From Gossypium raimondii (taxonomy: Eukaryota > Streptophyta > Magnoliopsida > Malvales > Malvaceae), in contig NC_068566.1 of the NCBI RefSeq assembly GCF_025698545.1, positions 45,487,192 through 45,551,191 on the forward strand: DNA of 64,000 nucleotides. The letters are read 5' to 3'. Within the stretch, counting starts at the first letter, position 1, and each line of letters begins with the position of its first letter. The position numbers and the translations under genes are program-made. Below, one piece after another: positions 28,560 through 40,600 of this stretch. The notes below the pieces were generated by a model that did no database searches, was not told the DNA's origin, and was given only the letters and a program-made list of their open reading frames with translations.

Positions 28560-29160
28560 TACACATATTGAAGAAAATTTCTATGAGAACCCCCCGAAGA
28601 AAAATTGAGAGAAAGCATCAGCTTTTGTCGATTGTTCGACCATTAAAGTGGGAGACTAAGGTTCTATCAAGTCTCAATCAGTAGAAGCTTAAATTATTGT
28701 CAATTCTCTCTACAATATGCAAAGATCCAAACATAGTGAACAACAATGGACCACTCACACAAATCTCTTTTTCTTTTTCCCCATTTTACTTCCATGAGAG
28801 GAAAGCTCCCAAGTTCCAGCTTGTTTGATTTTGAATTTTTATGAAGAAGTCGATTGTTTCATGTTCATTACAAAAACAAGGACATTCATCTTATCTGTTG
28901 TTTATCTTGTAGGAACAAAACAGTGGACCAGCAGGCCTGCAAGGGAAGAAGATCATTGCATTCACTTGGATTGTGATGGGGTTATTTTTTTTTCTTCATT
29001 GTTTTGTCTATTTCGACAGGTAAGGGTCCAATTCAATGTCTTTGCAATAATATTGCATCACACTTTTTTGGAACAATAAAAGTGATGATGGTGATGATGA
29101 TCTCTGCATATCCTATTCTTGGTGTTGTGGTCCCTTTATTTTGCTTTAATGCCTTTGAAT
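28560..29160 (+). other. Gene-like unique stretch with one possible exon
   Basis: This stretch is less AT-rich than its neighbours and does not match the window's repeats. A segment at 28913-29019 is bounded by TTTATCTTGTAG and CGACAG|GTAAGG, which look like a strong acceptor and donor. One frame gives GLQGKKIIAFTWIVMGLFFF, which would be a membrane helix, while another frame is also open. I could not link it to a start codon or a protein family. It may be part of a small membrane-protein gene, a non-coding transcript, or chance. Confidence 0.25.
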
Positions 29161-31096
29161 TTGTGTGATGTTTGTGATTGTTGGGTGCCAAAATTTTGAA
29201 AATTTATAAAAGTTTCGGATTTAATTTTTGTACTTTAATTTAGTCATTTTTAATTATTGTACTCTTTAAAATTTAAAATTATATTGTTAAATTTATTAAG
29301 TATGTGGTAAACAGTATAATGTTATGTTATTTTGTTATTTTTACATATTACTCCAGTTAATGGATTATTGGCTGTAATTTGTGTCAAGCTTGAAATTTTA
29401 AATTTTGAAAAGTATAGGGACTTTGATTGATCCAATTAGAGAATATGGACTAAATCTAAAACTGCACGGATAGTACAAGACTTGTAATTGAATTTAACTA
29501 AACAAATTTAACTGGTATTGTTGGCTTAAGACTAGAATTTCAAATTTTAAAAAGCACTAAAATTGACCAGTTCAAAAAAATATAATTTTTACAGTGTAAG
29601 AATTAAATCCATAATTTTTACAAAGTACAGGGACTAATAACATAATTTACCCCTTCAATTGCTTTTGAATGACGGCAAAACCAAGGTTCTATTAGTATTA
29701 TTTCAAAGCAGTACCATTGGCTTGTACTGTTTGAGTGAACTGCGGGCATTGTTGGCTTGTTTCTATAGTCGGATATTAATGATCAGTTTGGTGGGGTTTT
29801 TTTCCAACCTTATTTAATTGATTTTAAAATGAGAAAACTCATGTTCGAGTGCAGCATGTCGGGCGACAGAGGAATCAGGTAGCGAATGGTACGACGGCCT
29901 TAACCATGAGGATATCAGTTGCTTGAAAAGTGTTTGAAGAACCTTGTGTTGTTGTATCTGACTTAGTGCTAACATATATTTGCTTGTGTTATGCATTTCT
30001 CATCATTGGCGCATTTCTGATTTACTCTCTATTCAATCAAAAACAGAAAAGAAAAGAAAACACCAGATAATTTTATTTGAGAAAATAGATTAAATTAAAC
30101 TAAATTTGATTTGATCGGTTTTTTGGTCATCCGACATTAGGTTATTGGGTTAGGTTTATATGGTAATATATATTATATTCTAAAATATAAATATATTATA
30201 AATAATTTAAAAATAATATAGAATAAGTTATTTTTTTCGGTCAATTAAATTTGAAGATTCAAAAACTAATAACCGACCGAATTAAGCAAAAGTCAAAACA
30301 GTCCAACCCGACCCACCCTATTAAACCGGATTTCAAAATATGAAGTGTGACACATTTTCTCCTGGATTTCATGCTTAAAAGAATAGTTATTTACTTACTA
30401 TATAATTTTGAATTTTTTGATGGGCCTTTTGCCCAAATGCAAGAGCTCGAGGTTAAGGGGAAGGAAGGGTTGCATGGAATTTAATAGAAGGGCCTTTCAC
30501 CAATTATTCCATCATGAATTTCTTCTTCTTCCTCCCTTCAAGTCCTTGTGCATCATAGGCCATTGTCTTTGAGCACAACCCCAATGCTCCTTTTGGTACA
30601 TTTGCCTCAAATTTCAACTACTTTGCATATACTCATTTAACAAGTGATACATGTAAATCATAAATGTAGTCCATTTTGAGCTCCTCAAATTTCAAATCCA
30701 TGAATTCTTAGTTTATCAAGTTCAAGAAAGGCGTTGCCAAAATGGTACCAATGATTGAATGCAAATAATCTAAACAAATAAAGAGTTTTGATCAATCTGA
30801 GGTCAAATTATATTTTTGGTCCTTATCTTTGTATTTTAATTTAGGTTCAAATGTGCACCGTACACTTCACACATTTAGAATTTGGTCCCTCTAGCTTTTA
30901 AATTTCAAAATTCAAGTCCAATTGTTAACTCTAGCTAAATTATTTTATAAAATTCATTGGTACGATATTTTAAAATAAATAAATAAAAAGTCACTCGGTA
31001 GTCATGTAACAAGAAAATGACGTTTTAATGAACCTGAATTTAATAAAAGAATTTTGACGGTGCTAACAATTGCACTTACATTTTTAAATCTGAAAA
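29161..31096. other. Gene-free repeat-rich DNA
   Basis: It contains dispersed-repeat words such as TATAGGGACTTTGATTG, and a degenerate element at about 30095-30320 (GATCGGTTTTTTGGTCATCC ... CAGTCCAACCCGACCCACC) that is related to 50945-51235. No coding sequence is supported. Confidence 0.45.
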
Positions 31097-31350
31097 GTAA
31101 CATGAGTAAATTCCTTGAAATTAAATCAGAACTTTCTCAGCTTAAAATAGAACAACAAGAAATGAAAGAACAAATGAGGTCCTTAAAACACGAAACCTCA
31201 GAAAAAAGTCATAAGAAATAAGAAATAATGGTTTAGTAGTTTCTAAATTTATTAGTATTAGTATTTTCAGAAAATTTAGAAAAACACTTTAAACATATAT
31301 CGATCTTTATAAAAGTCATAAGAAATAATGGTTTAGTAGTTTCTAAATTT
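31097..31350 (+). pseudogene. Inverted pararetrovirus fragments
   Basis: Plus-strand sequence at about 31119-31206 repeats, in opposite orientation, the coiled-coil segment found at 32575-32660. The part at about 31257-31320 continues the RT coding sequence just past the YIDD region, again on the plus strand. A 39-bp block starting GTCATAAGAAATAATGG occurs twice here (about 31207 and 31314). Together with the minus-strand RT it forms an inverted junction. Confidence 0.75.
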
Positions 31351-31351
31351 A

Positions 31352-31834
31352 TTATTCTAAATTTTCTGAAAATACTAATACATCATCGATGTATACTATT
31401 GTGAATTGAGAATATTGGTAAAAAATATCATTCATTATTCTTTGGAACTCAGATGGAGCATTTTTTAACCCAAAAGGCATTACATTCCATTTGTATTGTC
31501 CAAATGGTACAGTAAATGCTGTTTTATATCTTTCTTCTTCTTTTATTTGGATTTGCCAAAATCCAGATTTCATATCAAATTTTGAGAAAATATTTGCATT
31601 ACAAAGTTTTTGTAGCAAATCTTTCTTATTTGGTATTGGGTATCTAATCCATTTTAAGGCTTGATTGAGAGGTTTGTAATTAATTACTAATCTTGGCGTT
31701 CCTCTTTCAAGTTCTGCATTTTTTATTACATAGAATGCTGAACAACTCCAAGGGGAACTGCTCTTCCTAATTAATTTTTTATTAAGAAGGTCTTGTTTTT
31801 CTTTTCTACAAAATTCTTCCATTTCTTTGTTCAT
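31352..31834 (-). pseudogene. Pararetroviral reverse transcriptase, truncated
   Basis: A 160-codon open segment of the RT palm and fingers. It includes RLVINYKPLN, FSKFDMKSGFWQI, the PFGLKNAPSEFQ block and the catalytic YIDD box close to its end. The thumb, connection and RNase H domains are absent, because the copy stops at the inverted junction. Sequence upstream to about 32000 carries more polyprotein in other frames. It would normally copy the viral pregenomic RNA; here it is non-functional. Confidence 0.85.
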
Positions 31835-32039
31835 TTGTATAGGTCTTGCTTTTGTGAGTATTTTTCTTTCATCAAAATCGTTTTCGTATGGTAATGTTAC
31901 TTCATGTTTCTTTCTATTCCAAAAGGCATTAGGAATGTCAGAACAAATTGTTGATTCTATTTCTTTCTTAATTTGATCTATTCTTTTTGTATTTCTCTTT
32001 TCTTAATTGTTCGTTAATTTTTAAAACATATTTCTTCTT

Positions 32040-32470
32040 TTAGGAAAGAGATTTGTTTCGTTTGTAATTAATTAAATTATTAATTTGTCCATTATGAATG
32101 GATAAAGATTTTAATAGGTTGAGATTTCTTATTTTCGGTTTTTCTACAAAAGGAAATTCCACCTTAGTGTTTAAAACTTTAGTGAAGATAGAATTATTTG
32201 TTACTTTATAAGGTTTCAGAAGGATATGAATGGGGTTCCTAATATGACATCTTGGGTAATATCTTTTACCATTAAAAAACATGTTTGATATTTTATACCT
32301 TTGTTGGATATTTCCGCATTGGAATTTTGTAAGTAATTTTTAGTTTTTTACCATTTGCAGCCTTAAGAGATTCTGATGTTTTATTATAATATTTTGTTGG
32401 AATTATTCCTTCTCTAATGCAGTTTTGGTCCGCTCCTGTATCAAAAAAGGCTATTGTTTCTAATTGAAAT
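32040..32470 (-). pseudogene. Pararetroviral aspartic protease region, broken
   Basis: Near 32427-32455 the minus strand encodes the protease active-site motif DTGAD. The region then continues into a separate 80-codon open segment at 32282-32040. Frames are interrupted, so no complete protease can be read. It sits between the zinc-knuckle part and the RT, as expected for a caulimovirid polyprotein. Confidence 0.7.
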
Positions 32471-32498
32471 TCATTATTTATGACAATATTTATTTTTA

Positions 32499-32726
32499 TT
32501 AAATATCTTTGAATAGATACTTGATTAGAACCATCATATATTCTTGTGTATTTTCTTGAGTTCGAGTTCGCTTCGATGAACTTTTTTCTGAGGTTTCGTG
32601 TTTTAAGGACCTCATTTGTTCTTTCATTTCTTGTTGTTCTATTTTAAGCTGAGAAAGTTTTGATTTAATCTGTTTTATTTCCAACCGTAATTCGAGTTTG
32701 TAATTTGTCTTGGTTTTATTTTTCAT
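32499..32726 (-). pseudogene. Pararetroviral polyprotein segment, coiled-coil
   Basis: A 75-codon lysine/glutamate-rich segment with heptad-like spacing (LRLEIKQIKSKLSQLKIEQQ). Part of it is present again in inverse orientation at 31119-31206. A 27-bp word just beyond its start (32736-32762) recurs at 36430-36456. Confidence 0.6.
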
Positions 32727-32762
32727 ATTTATTAAATATTATGTCTTGTATATTATACATTT

Positions 32763-34867
32763 TTATTGACTAGAAATGATTTCTTTTTCTTTTTCGGTTT
32801 ATCTTTTAATGAGGATTTTAATTTCAAAAGGTATTCTCTTTTAAGCTCTAGGTCTTGAATTTTATCAATAACTTCTATCATAAATTCTTGATCTCTAGTT
32901 AGCATATTAATTGAAGGTTCATTTTCATCTCTAGAAGACTGGATGTTGTATGTAATTCGTCTATTTATAATTCATCTGTTTGAAGAGATGTATCATTTTC
33001 GAAGAAGTTGTTTCTAATAGGATTTCATTTAATTTTTGTTCTATCACTTCTTCTAAATTTTATTGATTTTCTTTTGATTTTACAATATTTTGAGATATGT
33101 CCTGTTTTCCACATCTATAACATTTTATTGTTTTATCAATTTTGTTTTCTGCTTTTTGTTGTTTCTTCCATTTTCGTATTTTTTATATTTAGGTTTTTAT
33201 AATATTCTAAATATTCTTTTCCTATTTTTGACTTTTCAGGTAACATGTTTTTGAAGAAGCGTGTTCATTCCTCGATGTCAAATTGGTGGCGAATGATCCT
33301 AATTCCTTTCTTCATTGATATATTTCTTTCTTGAGTTGTTTTTGTAATTTTAAATCTTGACAAATTTTTAATCCTTCTTTTTGGGTGAAACTAATTAGTT
33401 CACCATATGTAAGCTTTTCATATGGAATAATACCTTTGTAATTTTCTCTTATCTGATTCCTAACTTTTTCTCCTAATAAAGTGGGAAGTCCTGCTAGAAA
33501 ATTTTCTTTCCAAAATGGTTGTTGGTTATCAGATCTTTGCATGACTCTAGTTATAAAGACATCTTTATACCATTTAAAATCGGTTAATTTTTTACATTTT
33601 AAATTTGATAATAATTCTGAATTTCTATCTTTAAGATGAGAAGGATCTCCAATAAAGTGTTTAGAGATTGAGAAAATTAAAGTTGCTACTGCATCTTGGA
33701 TTTATCTTCCTTGTTCGTCTAAAATAATTCTATCTTGGTCATCTTTTTTTATTGCTTTTAAAATTTCTTCTTGTTGGGTTTTTGTGAGTGCATGATCCCA
33801 CCATCCTTTTAATTGACCATTAAATCCAGCAACTTAAAGATTAGCTATAGCATGATCATTGATTAATCCATTTTGATTTTGGGTTTTATAAACATTTGAA
33901 ACCATTGTCATTTGTTGTAATAAACTAAGAATATTGTATTCAGAAATTTCATCTATATTCCATTCATAAATTGTATTAGCATTGTATTTATTTTGGAAAA
34001 CAGGTTTTTCTTCTATGTTAAGATCAGGTGCAGTGATTTTTGGATAATATAATCTTTTTGGTTCTTTCCAAGCCATCTTGTTAATTTGTTGTTCATCTGA
34101 CTGATCCGAGTCAGATTGGGAGGATTGGTGTAATGTATTTACTGAATATTGGGTTTGTATTGGGGTATTAGGGGCAATTAATCTAGACTTGTAGTTTTCT
34201 AAAGCGTTAAGTCTATTTTGGATTTCTGTTAAGAAATCATTTTGGGATTTTTGGAAAGCTTTTGGAATCTCATAAGGTGTGAATATTGGTTCTTTGGAAC
34301 TTTTTTCGATTATCTCTTTTACTGGTTCTTTCTTGATTGGTTGACTTTCTACCAGAGTCTCAATATAATCTAATTGTTTTCCTATTGTATGAAGATTAAT
34401 ATTTGTATAATTGTTTTGTTCTACTATCATTTTGATATCTTTTGATGAGATTTGTTCTGCATCAGGAGCTCTCATTCTTAAAGGGTTTGCTTTTATTCCA
34501 ATATTCTTATGAAGATATTGAACCTCCATTAAAGGGGGATGTTGAGATTCAATTTCTCCTTTATTAGTCTGCCATCTAGTATTATGCCTTATTATATTAA
34601 CAGATCCTAAATAATATTCTTCAAATCATTCAAAGAATTTTATATAGACTTTATGAGTATTCATAAATCCATAATATTCTTGAAGAATGCTTTCTTTTTA
34701 TCATTATAATTTTTAAAGTAATCTTCTCTTTTTTGCTTATTTTTGTTGGAATAGAAGTGCTTTCTACACCATTCTTTATTTATTTCAAACAATTTTTCTA
34801 AAACAAATATTTCTGAATTTTCTCTTTGTCTTGCATTATTAGTCATTGATGAATAAGTTAGTGACAT
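32763..34867 (-). pseudogene. Pararetroviral coat-protein and zinc-knuckle region, broken
   Basis: Open segments at 34867-34661 (68 codons), 34529-33834 (231 codons, Gln/Asn-rich) and 33542-33312 (76 codons) lie in line. The last includes QPFWKENFLAGLPTLLGEKV, typical of caulimovirid coat proteins. Near 33090-33125 a nucleic-acid-binding zinc knuckle begins CYRCGK but is broken by a frameshift before its histidine. Stops and frameshifts separate all segments. Confidence 0.75.
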
Positions 34868-34945
34868 GTTAGGTGAATTTTGAGGACTCTCTTCCTGTCT
34901 GGCATAGATAGGTTGAGCTATATTTGAGGAATTATCTATTCCTTG

Positions 34946-35986
34946 TTAATTGGTCCTAAATGTTGTTGGGATAGAAGAGACAAAGGCTCTGGCTGTCCTA
35001 AAATCTACTGTTTGTGTTTCTGGATTTGACTCTTCTTCTATATTTAGCCTCCTAAAAGCTGTGCTGGTACTTCCTATTTTGAAGGAGTGTCTTGGAGGCA
35101 TTCTTTGTGGCCTATTGAATTTTAATTCAACTGTGCCATCTTGGTGCTGAGAAATTTCACTTAATGAAGTGTTTCTTATGGGGGTTGGTGCCACAGGGTC
35201 TGTAGCACCTTCAAGTTTCCACTTATCAAGAAAGTTTATCTCATGCCATTGTATTGTTCTGGGGATTGTGGTATGAGATCTTGTGGTGCATGTCTCTATT
35301 AAGAGGGTTTCTCCTTTTGGGCTTTGGAATAGAGCCTTGGTATTAACTACAGAATACATAGCTTTGAAATGGAGTCTATAAGCCAAAGTTAATACTTCTG
35401 TACCAGGAAGCATTTTGTAGTTATGGGTATGTATTTGGAGTGTCAAAGATTGTAAAATATTTTTATCAATCAAAGAAACCATAAAATTTGGATAACAATT
35501 AAAATGTATTGAGCCTGTACATAGGCTTGTTTCTATAGTTCCTAATAATGAGTCATTAAACATGATGTGTCTTTGGTCTCTTAAGACTACTAATATTGAA
35601 GTATTTTTAGTGGGTTCAACACTAAGAGGTTTGACCCCAACCTGGACTAATCCAAAATGGATGTATTTGTATCTTTGTTCTTTGAGTTTATTAATGACGA
35701 CTTTATCTAATAATTGGATTGTTTCATATTCTTTTTGAATAGGTAAACTCATTTCTTTTGTTTTTATAACATAACTGCAAAAAGCATTTAAATTTTCAAC
35801 AGTTGTTTTTTTGTAAACTTGGTTTGTTGGAACTCTTGGAAGAGTCCAATTATCAAATCTTTGGGGAATATTTTCATAATGTTCTTCTTGTTCATTAACA
35901 GTGTTGTTTGAGGTTTGGTCAGATTCTTGGGATTGATTAGAAACAAAGCTAGCAGAAGAATTGGTTCTTCTAAGGAAAGGAAACAT
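34946..35986 (-). CDS. Pararetroviral movement protein, open frame
   Basis: A 346-codon uninterrupted frame and the first gene after the primer site. It has the features of the 30K movement-protein superfamily of caulimovirids, which carry virus through plasmodesmata. There is a charged N-terminal region, then a beta-rich core with KYIHFGLVQVGVKPL and the central SLCTGSIHFNCYP. In that region 30K proteins usually have a conserved Asp, which I could not place with confidence. It is the only long viral frame left intact, in contrast to the decayed polyprotein behind it. Whether it is transcribed is unknown. The plus-strand frame inside it is a shadow. Confidence 0.8.
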   Translation of the reverse strand: MFPFLRRTNSSASFVSNQSQESDQTSNNTVNEQEEHYENIPQRFDNWTLPRVPTNQVYKKTTVENLNAFCSYVIKTKEMSLPIQKEYETIQLLDKVVINKLKEQRYKYIHFGLVQVGVKPLSVEPTKNTSILVVLRDQRHIMFNDSLLGTIETSLCTGSIHFNCYPNFMVSLIDKNILQSLTLQIHTHNYKMLPGTEVLTLAYRLHFKAMYSVVNTKALFQSPKGETLLIETCTTRSHTTIPRTIQWHEINFLDKWKLEGATDPVAPTPIRNTSLSEISQHQDGTVELKFNRPQRMPPRHSFKIGSTSTAFRRLNIEEESNPETQTVDFRTARAFVSSIPTTFRTN

Positions 35987-36215
35987 GCTTTGTTTTCTTA
36001 TTTCCTATAGGGGGTTCTACTATTTGAATCTCTGAATTAATTAAATTGCTTACAGGGATACTTAGTCCTTGACACGCCTAACCCATGGCTAACTGGACAC
36101 TGTATCAATTCTCAGAAAAATAATAATACATTAATGAAGATAGTTAAACCAGAACTCAGAAATATTGAAAACAAATTGAATATTTTCTTAAACTTAGAAA
36201 TACCTGGTCCTCCTT

Positions 36216-36228
36216 GGCTCTGATACCA
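36216..36228 (-). other. tRNA-iMet primer-binding site of the pararetrovirus
   Basis: Minus-strand TGGTATCAGAGCC is complementary to the 3' end of initiator tRNA-Met, the primer used by Caulimoviridae and by many copia elements. It lies 230 bp before the movement-protein start in the same orientation, as expected at the start of a pararetroviral genome map. Confidence 0.85.
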
Positions 36229-36231
36229 GTA

Positions 36232-37642
36232 AATCCCAAGGATCTGAAGATCGAATTGGTAATGATATATTTGTAATTTGAAAGCTTAAGTTTGAAAACT
36301 TAATTTGAAAATTTGGAAACTTAAAAATTAAATTTTGTAAACTTAAAAGTTTTGAGAAACTTTGAGAAACTTTTTGAGAAACAACTCAAATGGGTAAAAT
36401 CGAGTTCTGGTTTTCATTCACAAACTGATATATTATGTCTTGTATATTATACATTTATGTATTTTAAATAATTTTATTAAAATTCTTAATTTTTTTATTT
36501 TTATGTACCCTTTTTAATCTAATGCATTTCTTTTTCCTATTTTTCCATCACCGCTTCAACTACATTCCAACCTAAACACATCATTATTGTTTCTACCTCA
36601 CTGCTACAATACTCGAATTTCACTATTCATCAAAATTGATCTCATCATCCATCTAAAGGTATCTTTAATTTTGGTGGCCAAATTTCAAATCAGAGGCGGT
36701 GCTAGAAGGATTGACGGAGTCCTCAACCCCTCCCCGAACTTTTAGCCTTTATAATTTATAAGTAAAGAGGTAATTTTCAGCAACTTTTCTACTCCATGTA
36801 AAATCCCATGGGTAAAGTTGGAAAACTGAAAGTTTGGGAAACGTGGAGCCTGATGGCTAGGCCTGGCTCTGACGAACCGGCTTGTACAAATTTCGTGACC
36901 CAAGCATTTAGTGGCCTATCAAAATTAAACAAACCAAGCTCAGGACCCACATTTAAAAACTAGTGATTTGAAAAACATAAGTGCCCAAAGCCTACCAGAA
37001 TCTTAACCCCAAAAAAAAACCTAAAAATAAAAACTAGTTGTTGAAACTAAACTGGACCGATTGGTCGAATCAGGTCTAAAGCAAGACAACCCAATTCATC
37101 CACGAATTGGTACGATCAACCATCGAATTGAGAATCAGATGAACTAATTGGACTGGACTGGGCACCGATCACCTGACTAGTTTAACCATAAATTTAATTC
37201 TAAAAACATTGAAATTCCCACAATTCCGAAAAAAGACCCATATAGACTTCTTCACAGTTTTATGTACAAAATCCAATAATGTGAACCTGTTCTTGAATAG
37301 AAACAAGATATCTTTCTAAACTTGGCCCACCAAGAGGTTTTTCTTTAGGGTCTATTATTTTATCAAAAAATGAAATAATTATATTAATGGAGATTGTTAC
37401 CATGATAACAAAAAAGAAAATATGGGATAGAACAAAACTCAAACCTGAATAATCAAAGGAAAACTTACCTACATTTGGAAACTAAAAAGGAACTGTCCAT
37501 TTTTTTTTTTGTACAATTTAATTTATTCACTCAAAATAGGAACTGTCACCACCTAAATTTTTCCGTGCGGGCACACCAAGCTACTAGTTCAATTTTACGT
37601 TCCATTTTTTTTTTGTATAGGAAGATTTTACCTTTTTAAGTT
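36232..37642. other. Region between the pararetrovirus and the coiled-coil gene
   Basis: The first 200 bp (repeated GAGAAACTTT words) may still be viral leader. After 36460 come AT-rich DNA and a stretch with AACTGGACCGATTGG-type words that recurs elsewhere in the window. The 3' UTR of the coiled-coil gene should lie close to 37642. No gene is seen. Confidence 0.4.
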
Positions 37643-40600
37643 TCAGCTCCTCTTGGTATTTTTTAGGGTACGTACAGTCATCACAAGCTGTTGTCGTGCA
37701 CCTTCTACCTCCGCGAATTTGAGGCTTATCTCGGAATATCGTTCTTGCATATCCTTCAATTCATTTTCCATTGATTTGTTTCTTTCTCTTAATGATTCTA
37801 GTTCAGCTATCAATTCATCTTGGTTACCGTCTTTATCGACAATAGACTGTTCTTTCTCTGACAAACTGTCATACTTGCTGCGGATAAGATATCAATAGAA
37901 GTAATTGTTAGTCACTTTCTCTTTTCTTTGGTTTCTTTAATACTCTTCTTGGTATTTATTCCCTCAACTAACTAGTACAAGGAAGAATAGTGGAAAAAGG
38001 TACAAAAAGAACAGAGTCAGAAAATAGAGTTTTATATCTTCCAAGTCTTACCTTTTCGCAAAAGGCATTGATATAATGTCATTTGATGTATCCTCGGAAT
38101 ATTTACACACCTGCATTTTTATATATTTAGAACAAAATATAAGTCAAAGCTGGATATAATGACCTTCAAATTATTGTTCATTAATATTAGAGAATTCCCC
38201 TTAAAAATGAGTTCTTTTGTATCTTCTTAACAATCATGGTATAATGTTTCTGACCTTTTGGAGTTGGCATTTGCAGAAACTGGTGCTGCGCTCACTGAGT
38301 TCTTCTACTCTGCTTTCTAACTCATCAATTTTCTTCTGAAGATCCTTCTCCATTTCCAAGAAGACATTTGTTGACGTTTCTAAAGCAGTTTCCTTTGACT
38401 TTATTTGTCCCTGCCATGAGGAAAATATGAATCATATGAACACAAATTCTCCTTTTTCATACTCTGCTCCAGAAAAAAAGATGAACCGTGTGCAACAAAC
38501 TGTTCCAAAGAGGATTTTAAATAAAACTCGAATGTGAAAATTTACCTCAAGCAGCATTACTTTCTCCCTTAGGCTTGCAACCTCTATAGGACTGAGAGGA
38601 ACCATGGCAGATTTATCGTCTTCTAATGGTGTTTTTGTTCCATCAGAAACTGCCGCTCTTTCATTGCTCTCTTTCAGCTTCTTTTCCATGGTAGTAACAG
38701 CATCTTCCTTCTTCTTAAGGTCATCCTTTAATTCAACTACTTGCTTTCTGAGTTTTTCTTTCTCTACTTCAACCTCATACACCGACCACTTCAATTCAGT
38801 GCATTGTTTTTTGAGGGTGTCCAGCTCTGATTGCAAGGATTCAGCTGCAGCTTCTTTCTCAACCCTCATCAAAGCAATTGTACTCACCAGCTCATTTCTT
38901 TCTAAATTTCCTCTTTGATTCTGCACTTCAATTTCTTCAGCAAATGCTTTGATGTGATCCAACTCCAGTGTCAACTTTTCTGTCTGTTGAGCTTGTTCAC
39001 GAAGGCATTTATTTTCTGTAGTCAGCTTGTCAATCTCAGCTTTTAGGTTCTGGATCTCTTGGGAAAAAGTCCCACTAACTTCTTCTTCATGCTTCTTTTG
39101 ATGTTCAAGCTGCTTTGATTTATCATCAATTTCCTTCAACATCTGCACTATCTGATTTGATTTTAAATTCACTTGATTAAAAAAGTAACAGAGTTTTGCC
39201 TGATAATCCTCCTTAACTGATTGCAGCTCTTCGTTAGCTTTCTTGAGTAGTTCTTCCAGCTCATTTTTCTGCAAGCGTAGTTCACTAGCTTCAGTCAGAG
39301 CTTTTGTAGCCACCTTTTGATTTGCATCAGATGTAAAGGCCATCTGCATAGAGAGCCTTCTAAATTCCTCCTGCAGACTTTCAGCTGTATTAGCATTCTT
39401 CCATCTTGTCATTCGCAAGGCTTCCTCTGCTCGGATAGCTCTTTGCTCCTGCTCAACTTTGGCTTGTATGATAGATTCTAGATCCATTTCATATACTTGT
39501 GCCTGTTTCTCTAACTCTTCCTCCAAGCTGTTGATGTGGGTTTCTAGTTCGTTTATGGTAGTTAAAGAGTCAGAGGATTCTTTTGACTTCTTGTTGAGTT
39601 CACTTTCCAAGCACTCTATTCGGGCCTCGAGTTCATTTATGTTAGCAAAGGAAGATGGGCAATCGTACTGCATATTTAGTTGATCTTGCAGTTGGCTTTG
39701 CTCTAGTTTGTAGGAGATGTTGTGATTTTCCTGCTTCAGTATCTCATAGTCAAGTGCTAGCTGCTCCATTTGTGCCTCAAGATCATCTTTATCTCTCTTG
39801 TAGACCTCCATCTCTCTGTGAAGGTCCATGATCTTTTGTTCAAGTACAGAGGTTTCCTTGGTGTCTCTATATTCTTTAACGAGTTGTTCCAATTCCTTCT
39901 GCTCGTCATCATCATCGTCATCTGTGTGATTTCCTGAGATGATTACTCTCAATTCTTCAGCACTGACATGGGATCCTGATTTGTTATTGGGTGGATTGGA
40001 TGCCTCCATATTCTTCGCATCCAGCATTTCTTCTAAGTTGTGTACAGCAAGAATTAACTCAGCATTTGACTCCTGCGTCTTCTGCATTTGTAACTGAAGA
40101 CTGGAATTCAATGCCTTCTCATGATTCAACTCTTGTCTGATTTCTTCAACAAGAACCCAGGGGTCCCCACTCTCAATCTGCAGCCTGCTTTTCACTTTTG
40201 CATCATCCATTCGCTTCTCACAGACTTTCAGCTTCTTGCACTCTAATTTGAGTGCATCTCTCTCTCCTTTCAAAGTAACAACTTCCCTCGAGAGATCCTG
40301 CCCCCTTTTGCTCTCCTTTACAATTCGTTTCCTAAGAGCCTGTAATTCCAAATCCGACACATCCACTTGTCTGGACAAAGAAATGATCTCATTCTTGAGC
40401 TTTTCAATCTCATTATCTGAACCATGTTGGGAAATTTCTCGCGGAAAGGTGTCCTGAGAACTGTTTGAGTCATCAGTACTCATTCCAAGATCAGACCCTG
40501 CTGACCATTCCTCGTAGATTGCTGTGGAAGTAATTGATGTTGCTTTAGGAATAACTGAGGTGCTATTCATAGATGACAGATAAGGGTCCTGGTTGATGTT

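Larger units (their letters stand above)
31097..36231 (-). mobile_element. Endogenous pararetrovirus (Caulimoviridae), rearranged
   Basis: Integrated copy of a plant pararetrovirus read on the minus strand: primer site, movement protein, coat-protein region, zinc knuckle, aspartic protease, then reverse transcriptase. This order, with a movement protein and no integrase or LTRs, separates it from gypsy retrotransposons. The order fits florendovirus-like or petuvirus-like genomes, which is inference. The movement-protein frame is open, while the downstream polyprotein is broken into many short frames by stops and frameshifts. The copy ends inside the RT at 31352. There it meets about 250 bp of the same virus in opposite orientation (31097-31350). 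No RNase H is present. It is a fixed genomic relic and not a complete virus. Confidence 0.88.

Noticed and set aside
31352..36231. Gypsy or copia retrotransposon instead of a pararetrovirus
   Set aside because: A movement protein of the 30K type comes first and no integrase or LTR pair was found, so a caulimovirid origin fits better.
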